This document shows positions 21,859 to 26,811 of a DNA stretch of 26,811 nucleotides, in pieces. The notes beneath the pieces were generated by a model. The model ran no database searches. It was not told the origin of the DNA and saw only the letters and a list, made by a program, of their open reading frames with translations. The stretch is from an uncultured Erysipelotrichaceae bacterium. GTDB lineage: Bacteria > Bacillota_I > Bacilli_A > Erysipelotrichales > Coprobacillaceae. A program made the translations under genes and the position numbers. The stretch covers positions 1-26,811 of the forward strand of contig CAJUOS010000032.1 in assembly GCA_910588075.1 (NCBI GenBank). The letters are read 5' to 3'. Within the stretch, counting starts at the first letter, position 1. Every line of letters begins with the position of its first letter.

Positions 21859-22446
21859 ATGAGAATAAGTTCTATTGAAAGAAATACAAAAGAAACAAAA
21901 ATCAAGATGACATTAAATTTAGATGGAAGTGGTAAAGCCAATATTCAAACAGGAATAGGATTTATGGATCATATGTTAGAACTATTCGCTTTTCATGGGA
22001 GTTTTGATTTGAATATTGTCTGTCAAGGAGATATTCAAGTAGATAGTCATCATACTGTGGAGGATTTAGGAATTGTTTTAGGTATGTGTATTAATGAAGC
22101 GTTAGGAGATAAAAAGGGGATTACACGTTATGGACAAATGAGTATTCCTATGGATGAAGCTATGGTTACAACAACATTAGACTTAAGTGGTAGACCATAT
22201 CTTGTTTATAATGCAGTTTTACCAATGCCTATATTAGGACAATATGAAACAGAGATGACAAAGGAATTTTTTAAAGCGGTAAGTGATCAGTCTTTAATGA
22301 CATTACATGTTTATGAGAATTATGGAGAGAATACACATCATATTATTGAAGCGATGTTTAAAAGTTTTGCAAGAGCATTGAAACAAGCAGTTTTTATTGA
22401 TGAAATGAATAAAGATAAAATTATTTCTTCCAAGGGCGTTTTATAG
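21859..22446 (+). CDS. hisB: imidazoleglycerol-phosphate dehydratase
   Basis: Monofunctional Mn-dependent dehydratase of 195 residues, without the phosphatase domain of the enterobacterial fusion. The start at 21859 is chosen because GAGGAGG (21846-21852) precedes it; an in-frame TTG at 21844 lies in hisD and includes the ribosome site. Metal motifs HHTVEDLGI and HHIIEAMFK, and the start IERNTKETKI plus GFMDHMLELFAFH, are diagnostic. It begins 1 base after the hisD stop. Confidence 0.96.
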   Translation: MRISSIERNTKETKIKMTLNLDGSGKANIQTGIGFMDHMLELFAFHGSFDLNIVCQGDIQVDSHHTVEDLGIVLGMCINEALGDKKGITRYGQMSIPMDEAMVTTTLDLSGRPYLVYNAVLPMPILGQYETEMTKEFFKAVSDQSLMTLHVYENYGENTHHIIEAMFKSFARALKQAVFIDEMNKDKIISSKGVL

Positions 22447-22457
22447 GAGGGATAACA

Positions 22458-23063
22458 ATGATTGTTATTATTGATTATAATGTTGGGAATTTAAAAAGTG
22501 TTGAAAATGCAATTCAAAGAATAGGATTAGAAACAGTTGTCAGTCGTGATTATGATGTGATTAGGAAAGCTCAAGGAATTGTTTTGCCTGGAGTGGGAAC
22601 ATTTCCTGTAGCAATGGAACATTTAAAGAAATATCATTTGATTGATATTTTAAAAGAAAGAAAAGAAGCTGGTGTTCCTATTTTAGGGATTTGTTTAGGA
22701 ATGCAAATTTTATTTGAAAGAGGAACTGAGATTAAAATAACAGAAGGTTTAGGTTTTTTGAAAGGTGAAGTTCAATTGATGCAAGTGGATGCCAAAATCC
22801 CTCATATGGGATGGAATGAATTGATTTTTCATCAACAACATCCTTTATTAAAATATATTAATGAAAAAGATTTTGTATATTTTGTTCATTCTTTTATGGC
22901 TGAGGCTAGTGATGATGAACTTATTGCTTATTGTGAGTATGGTGGAAAGAGAATAACAGCTTTGGTTGGAAAAGACAATGTTATGGGGTGTCAATTCCAT
23001 CCTGAGAAGAGTGGAGAAATAGGAAAAAAGATATTATTAGCATTTAAGGAGATGGTTTCATGA
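22458..23063 (+). CDS. hisH: imidazole glycerol phosphate synthase, glutamine amidotransferase subunit
   Basis: Class I glutaminase of 201 residues that supplies ammonia to HisF. The nucleophile Cys lies in GICLGMQ (near residue 79) and the His-Glu pair in GCQFHPEKSG (near 177-182). The N-terminal IIDYNVGNLKSV and GVGTFPVAMEHL are typical. GGAGGGA (22446-22452) is the ribosome site. It overlaps hisA by 4 bases. Confidence 0.97.
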   Translation: MIVIIDYNVGNLKSVENAIQRIGLETVVSRDYDVIRKAQGIVLPGVGTFPVAMEHLKKYHLIDILKERKEAGVPILGICLGMQILFERGTEIKITEGLGFLKGEVQLMQVDAKIPHMGWNELIFHQQHPLLKYINEKDFVYFVHSFMAEASDDELIAYCEYGGKRITALVGKDNVMGCQFHPEKSGEIGKKILLAFKEMVS

Positions 23064-23797
23064 TAGTTATACCTGCTATTGATTTGAAAGATGGACAAGC
23101 AGTTCGTTTATTTAAAGGAGATTATAAACAAAAAACAATCTATTCTAAACAACCAGAGAAGCTTGCTTTAGAGTTTGAACAAATGGGAGCATCTTATTTA
23201 CATGTTGTAGATTTAGATGGAGCAAAAGAAGGAACAACAACCAACTTAGAAACAATTCAAAAAATAAGAGAGACTATTTCTATACCAATAGAGTTAGGTG
23301 GAGGTATTAGAAATATGGAAACAGTTGATTTGTATCTTAATGAAGTAGGAATTGATCGAGTGATTTTGGGTACAGCTGCCATAGAAGATCCTGATTTTTT
23401 GAAAGATGCATTACAAAAATATGGTTCAAAACGTATTGTTGTAGGAGTTGATATTAATGATGGCTATGTTTCTACATCAGGATGGTTAAAGACATCAACT
23501 GTTCATTATTTAGACTTTTTAAAAGAATTAGAAAAATTAGGTGTAGAATATATTGTATGTACTGATATATCTAAAGATGGAACATTAACAGGACCTTCAT
23601 TTGAATTGTATGAGAATATTCATCAAAAGAGTTCTATACAATTTGTTGTTTCTGGTGGAGTAAAAGATGCTCAAGATGTTTACCAAGTTAATGAAAAGGG
23701 ATATTATGCTTGTATTGTTGGAAAAGCATATTATGAAGGAAAAATGAATTTAAAAGAGGTGATTGTATGCTTGCAAAAAGAATCATCCCTTGTTTAG
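23060..23797 (+). CDS. hisA: phosphoribosylformimino-AICAR-phosphate isomerase
   Basis: TIM-barrel isomerase of 245 residues performing the Amadori rearrangement of ProFAR. The first catalytic Asp is D8 in IPAIDLKDG, and the second is in VGVDINDGYVSTSGW near residue 131. VDLDGAKEGT and ELGGGIRN are standard family segments. The start overlaps hisH as ATGA. Its last 31 bases overlap hisF, an unusually long overlap for this operon. Confidence 0.96.
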   Translation: MIVIPAIDLKDGQAVRLFKGDYKQKTIYSKQPEKLALEFEQMGASYLHVVDLDGAKEGTTTNLETIQKIRETISIPIELGGGIRNMETVDLYLNEVGIDRVILGTAAIEDPDFLKDALQKYGSKRIVVGVDINDGYVSTSGWLKTSTVHYLDFLKELEKLGVEYIVCTDISKDGTLTGPSFELYENIHQKSSIQFVVSGGVKDAQDVYQVNEKGYYACIVGKAYYEGKMNLKEVIVCLQKESSLV

Positions 23798-24534
23798 ATA
23801 TTAAAAATGGAAAAGTTGTTAAAGGAGTTCATTTTTTGGGATTAAAAGATGTAGGAGATCCTGTGGAATTAGCTAAACAATATGATTTACAATGTGCAGA
23901 TGAGGTTGTTTTTTTAGACATTACAGCAACTTATGAAAATAGAGATATTATAAGGGATTTGATTGAAAGAGCAGCAAGTGAATTATCTATCCCTTTGGCT
24001 GTTGGTGGTGGAATTCGTACAATTGATGATTTTCGTATGATTCTTTCAAGTGGTGCTGATAAGGTTTCGGTCAATTCTGCTGCTATTAAAAATCCTCAGT
24101 TAATTAAACAAGCTTCTGATGAATTTGGTGTTCAATGTGTAGTGGTTGCAGTTGATGCTAAACAAAGAGAAGATAAAAGTGGATATGATGTTTATATTGC
24201 TGGAGGAAGAGAAAATACAGGTATTGATTTAATTGAATGGGTTCAAAAATGTGAGAAATTAGGAGCAGGTGAAATACTATTAACATCTATGGATAAAGAT
24301 GGAACAAGAGATGGATTTGATATTGATATGTTGAATGCTGTATTAGATGTTGTTTCTATTCCTGTTATAGCAAGTGGTGGATGTGGTGGTATTGAAGATA
24401 TTGTTGAAGTTTTTGAAAAGACGAACTGTGATGCTGCTTTAGCTGCTTCTTTGTTTCATTATAAAGAAGCAACTATTGATGAAGTGAAAGAGGAATGTGT
24501 TAAACATCATATTCCAGTAAGGAGAAATATATGA
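23767..24534 (+). CDS. hisF: imidazole glycerol phosphate synthase, cyclase subunit
   Basis: TIM-barrel cyclase of 255 residues partnering HisH; it forms imidazole-glycerol phosphate and AICAR. The N-terminus MLAKRIIPCLDIKNGKVVKG is the canonical start and includes the first catalytic Asp (D11); the second is in VVAVDAKQ near 131. The start is inside hisA (31-base overlap) with GAGGTGA (23756-23762) as ribosome site. It overlaps hisIE by 4 bases. Confidence 0.97.
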   Translation: MLAKRIIPCLDIKNGKVVKGVHFLGLKDVGDPVELAKQYDLQCADEVVFLDITATYENRDIIRDLIERAASELSIPLAVGGGIRTIDDFRMILSSGADKVSVNSAAIKNPQLIKQASDEFGVQCVVVAVDAKQREDKSGYDVYIAGGRENTGIDLIEWVQKCEKLGAGEILLTSMDKDGTRDGFDIDMLNAVLDVVSIPVIASGGCGGIEDIVEVFEKTNCDAALAASLFHYKEATIDEVKEECVKHHIPVRRNI

Positions 24535-25172
24535 GACCAGATTTTAAAAAAATGAATAATATGATACCTGCAATTGTACAAGATTATCAAACAAAGCAGG
24601 TATTGATGATGGCATATGTTAATGAAGAAGCATATGATAAAATGTTAGAAACAAAACAAACTTATTTTTATTCTCGTTCGAGAAATGAGTTATGGCATAA
24701 AGGTGAAACCTCTGGACATTTCCAATATATTAAGGGGATGTACTTAGATTGTGATCAAGATACTTTATTGATTTATGTTGAACAAATAGGAGTAGCTTGT
24801 CATACAGGAGCATATTCTTGTTTTTTTGATGAAGTTCTTCCTTTCAATAATTTGGATATTTTGCATGATCTCTATGATTTGATTGAAGATCGTAAAGTTC
24901 ATCCAATAGAGAAATCTTATACAAATTATTTATTAGATCAAGGAATTGATAAAATTTGTAAAAAAGTAGGAGAAGAAGCAAGTGAAACAATTATTGCTGC
25001 TAAAAATGACAATAAAGAAGAATTGATTGGAGAAATTAGTGATCTTTTTTATCATGTTTATGTACTGATGTCTCATCAAGGAGTAACCGTTGAAGATATT
25101 GAAAGAAAATTAGGAGAAAGGCATCAAGTTGTTGGAAATAAAAAAGATTTTCATAAAAGAGGAGATTATTAA
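24531..25172 (+). CDS. hisIE: bifunctional phosphoribosyl-AMP cyclohydrolase / phosphoribosyl-ATP pyrophosphatase
   Basis: 213-residue fusion covering steps 2 and 3. The N-terminal cyclohydrolase (about 1-105) carries the metal motif DCDQDTLL and the cysteines in VACHTGAYSC. The C-terminal pyrophosphatase (about 115-205) has the helical EEASETIIAAKND and EISDLFYHVYVLM, with acidic Mg ligands. It starts at ATGA overlapping hisF and is the last gene of the cluster. No hisC or histidinol-phosphatase follows. Confidence 0.96.
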   Translation: MRPDFKKMNNMIPAIVQDYQTKQVLMMAYVNEEAYDKMLETKQTYFYSRSRNELWHKGETSGHFQYIKGMYLDCDQDTLLIYVEQIGVACHTGAYSCFFDEVLPFNNLDILHDLYDLIEDRKVHPIEKSYTNYLLDQGIDKICKKVGEEASETIIAAKNDNKEELIGEISDLFYHVYVLMSHQGVTVEDIERKLGERHQVVGNKKDFHKRGDY

Positions 25173-25251
25173 TAACAATTTTTATAAATTGACATGATTG
25201 TTAATGTTATTTTGATAATAAATAAAATTTAAATTGAATAGATATAAGAAG

Positions 25252-25284
25252 AGTGGTAGATGTCATAAGATTTCTACCACTTTG
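25252..25284. terminator. hairpin between the convergent his operon and minus-strand genes
   Basis: AGTGGTAGA (25252-25260) pairs perfectly with TCTACCACT (25273-25281) over a 12-base loop. The T tails on either side are weak (TTTG on plus), so termination may be moderate; it could serve both directions. Confidence 0.5.
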
Positions 25285-25345
25285 TCAAATCTCTGATATA
25301 ATTTTTAATTACTCTTTATATAACATTTTCTTTTTCATTAAATTT

Positions 25346-25783
25346 TTAAAGATCTATAAGCTTAAAATGAATATCTGAACCATTTTTTGTCAAAATTACT
25401 TTAAATTTGTATGTTTGATTGTTAAAAGTAGAGTTAAATATAACTTCATTATCTTCTATTGAAATAATCTTTGAATCTTTATCCATGCTTTCTTTTAACT
25501 GACTATAAACACCAATCTTATAACATTGATTATCTACAATTATGCCTATTCCATGTTCTATTGGATTATTTTTTTCTTGATACAGAATTGCAGATTTAAT
25601 TATACCATCACCATTTTTATAATCTAGGAATTCTGTATCGCTTGCTAAAATAAGGTTTTGATATTTATTTATTAAGTTTTCCTTTTCAGTTTTAAGGTTA
25701 TAAGAATAAACTAATGCACCTGTGCAAAATATAAACATAGCAATGAATAATAAACTCAAAACAATTTTATTTCTTTTTGTCAT
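25346..25783 (-). CDS. small single-pass membrane protein, function unknown
   Basis: 145 residues with a basic N-terminus (MTKRNK) and one hydrophobic helix at about 7-27, followed by a hydrophilic domain probably outside the cell. A Cys in the helix (C20) is not in a convincing lipobox. GGGGGAA (25799-25793) lies about 9 bases before the ATG. I do not recognise the family. It follows a secreted protein gene on the same strand, 37 bases downstream, a pairing also seen at 7203-8736, although the proteins show no clear sequence similarity to that pair. Confidence 0.6.
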   Translation of the reverse strand: MTKRNKIVLSLLFIAMFIFCTGALVYSYNLKTEKENLINKYQNLILASDTEFLDYKNGDGIIKSAILYQEKNNPIEHGIGIIVDNQCYKIGVYSQLKESMDKDSKIISIEDNEVIFNSTFNNQTYKFKVILTKNGSDIHFKLIDL

Positions 25784-25820
25784 TTGAAAAGTTCCCCCTG
25801 TCTTATATAAAAAATTGAAT

Positions 25821-26387
25821 TTACCAAGTTTTACTTACAAAATGTCTGTCTGAAGTAAGAGGGACATATGAAGTATTGACAGTTTTGTAAGTAGTGCTAA
25901 TTACATATTTATCTGTGGAATTTGCATCATAATGTTCTATCTTTATTTTTCCAGAAGTTTTTATTGCAGGAAGATAACCTGTAATAGAACCATGTTTTTT
26001 TGCAGGAATAGTTAGTGAAGCTGAATAACTTGTACCAGCTGTATAAGAGACAGATTTAGAAACAGAAACAGAGGTTGAAGCTTTGATTTTAGCAAATACT
26101 GCATCTATTTCTCCACTAACACTATTACTAATTACTACAGATATTTTGGCAGTATCAGAAGATTGTACAGTATATTTTAAAGTAGCAGTTCCTGAACTTT
26201 TACTGTTGTCTAATGAAGCGGTTCCCATGCTTTTATAAGCATTATACTTTGATGTTGAATTAGGTTGATAAGTATATCTATATGCATACATTGGAGCTTT
26301 TGATACTGGTACATCATTGGCAAATATTATTATTTGATTAGTTCCAAATACTAATATTAGTGTTATAAAAATAAATAATTGTTTTTT
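25821..26387 (-). pseudogene. secreted Ser/Thr-rich beta protein, start codon lost at an A-run (phase-variable or pseudogene)
   Basis: The open frame encodes a signal-peptide-like N-terminus (QLFIFITLILVFGTN, then IIIFAND) followed by ~160 residues rich in Ser, Thr and Lys in alternating strand patterns (KASTSVSVSKSVSYTAGTSY, then IPAKKHGSITGY). The pattern recalls amphipathic beta-hairpins of aerolysin/ETX-MTX2-like proteins, but no match can be claimed. The first in-frame ATG (26291) lies after the signal sequence. Upstream, GAGGAAG is at ribosome-site distance from ATAAAAAAAAC (26391-26381), where ATG plus six As would restore a start and the frame. An in-frame TAA lies at 26390-26388. Either the gene is broken or the 8-base A-run switches it. 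Confidence 0.6.
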
Positions 26388-26463
26388 TTATAAAAATTCT
26401 TCCTCTTATTATTAAAAATTGTTATATATTAAGTGACTAAAAATAGAATACTACTATATTAAA

Positions 26464-26472
26464 ATTATAACA
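26464..26472 (-). promoter_or_regulatory. extended -10 promoter for the secreted protein gene
   Basis: The minus strand reads TGTTATAAT here with no good -35, about 70 bases upstream of the broken start. Apart from this, 26393-26575 holds nothing I can support. Confidence 0.5.
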
Positions 26473-26575
26473 TGTTTATGATATATTTGCTATAATAATA
26501 CTTAAACAATACTTTTTTAAATTAGATTGATATATGAAACATTTATTGTTTACACACTTTTTTGACAAATCTAAA

Positions 26576-26811
26576 TTAATGAATTAAATGTACATATTGT
26601 TCTTGTTCTTCTTCTGGAATCATTAATGCTGCCATTGCTTCTTCTATATTCCAATCCATTGTCAACATTAAATTCTTTATTGAAACAATTCTATTGATTT
26701 CTATACCTTTTTCTTGTCCAATTATTAGTCCTTCTTTTTTGCCTTGTTCTTTTCCTATTTCTCTCACTTCATCAAATATCTTACACATCTTCTCTATCCC
26801 TTCCTTCTCTT
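26576..26811 (-). CDS. PD-(D/E)XK nuclease-family (Rpn/transposase_31-type) protein, C-terminal part
   Basis: The frame is open to the window edge, so only the C-terminal ~78 residues are seen. The charged repeats (EIGKEQGKKEGLIIGQEKGIE) followed by a short helical end (IKNLMLTMDWNIEEAMAALMIPEEE) are the typical tail of Rpn-type recombination-promoting nucleases, annotated as PD-(D/E)XK transposase family. The catalytic domain lies outside the window. These genes are common as multicopy accessory genes in gut Firmicutes. Confidence 0.7.
   Translation of the reverse strand, partial: EKEGIEKMCKIFDEVREIGKEQGKKEGLIIGQEKGIEINRIVSIKNLMLTMDWNIEEAMAALMIPEEEQEQYVHLIH

Overview
The window is very A+T-rich, low-GC Firmicutes DNA. 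A dacF-spoIIAA-spoIIAB-sigF sporulation block, short intergenic gaps, strong AGGAGG-type ribosome sites, U-tailed terminators and a HisZ/short-HisG type histidine operon suggest an endospore-forming gut Firmicute. Erysipelotrichia (Coprobacillaceae-like) is my best guess from overall feel; no rRNA gene is present to confirm it. I found no tRNA, rRNA or CRISPR array.

Layout. (1) 1-942: tail of an upstream unit, then a monocistronic short-chain dehydrogenase resembling BaiA-type hydroxysteroid dehydrogenases. (2) 1178-5185: a 1335-residue secreted surface protein with a beta-helix of NCY/GLUG-like repeats, InlB-type repeats, two DUF11-like modules and a C-terminal anchor with a degenerate sorting signal. 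(3) 5203-10066: a disrupted accessory island. A ~462-bp direct repeat (promoter plus 5' end of dacF) flanks ~3.9 kb of remnants and accessory genes: a dead ParA fragment, an IS481-like transposase remnant, a strong promoter with operator-like symmetry, a secreted protein with a membrane-anchored partner, and a decayed subtilase. The geometry is that of single-crossover integration of a circular element. (4) 9700-13524: intact dacF, spoIIAA, spoIIAB, sigF, then a signal peptidase I and a membrane-anchored protein. (5) 13616-16713: a large protein with an HPr-kinase/PEPCK-like P-loop and an OFA-family MFS transporter. (6) 16851-18194 (minus): NADP-type glutamate dehydrogenase. (7) 18345-25172: a small PH-like membrane protein, then the histidine operon hisZ-G-D-B-H-A-F-IE. 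(8) 25346-26811 (minus): a small membrane protein, a secreted beta-rich protein whose start codon seems lost in an A-run, and the C-terminus of a PD-(D/E)XK (Rpn-type) nuclease.

The main discovery candidate is the 5' leader of the histidine operon. It encodes a 17-residue peptide with four consecutive His codons (MKKTILNTQFHHHHWNT), followed by alternative 1:2, 2:3 and 3:4 pairings and a terminator just before hisZ. This is a complete classical transcription attenuator in a phylum where T-boxes are the usual amino-acid leader device. The second is the duplicated dacF locus and the relic-filled element it flanks.

How the genes work together: DacF, SpoIIAA, SpoIIAB and sigma-F belong to forespore development. 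The his cluster covers PRPP to histidinol and on to histidine, except the aminotransferase (hisC) and histidinol-phosphatase steps, which must be encoded elsewhere. GdhA supplies glutamate. Promoters here repeatedly use an extended -10 of the form TGTTATAAT.
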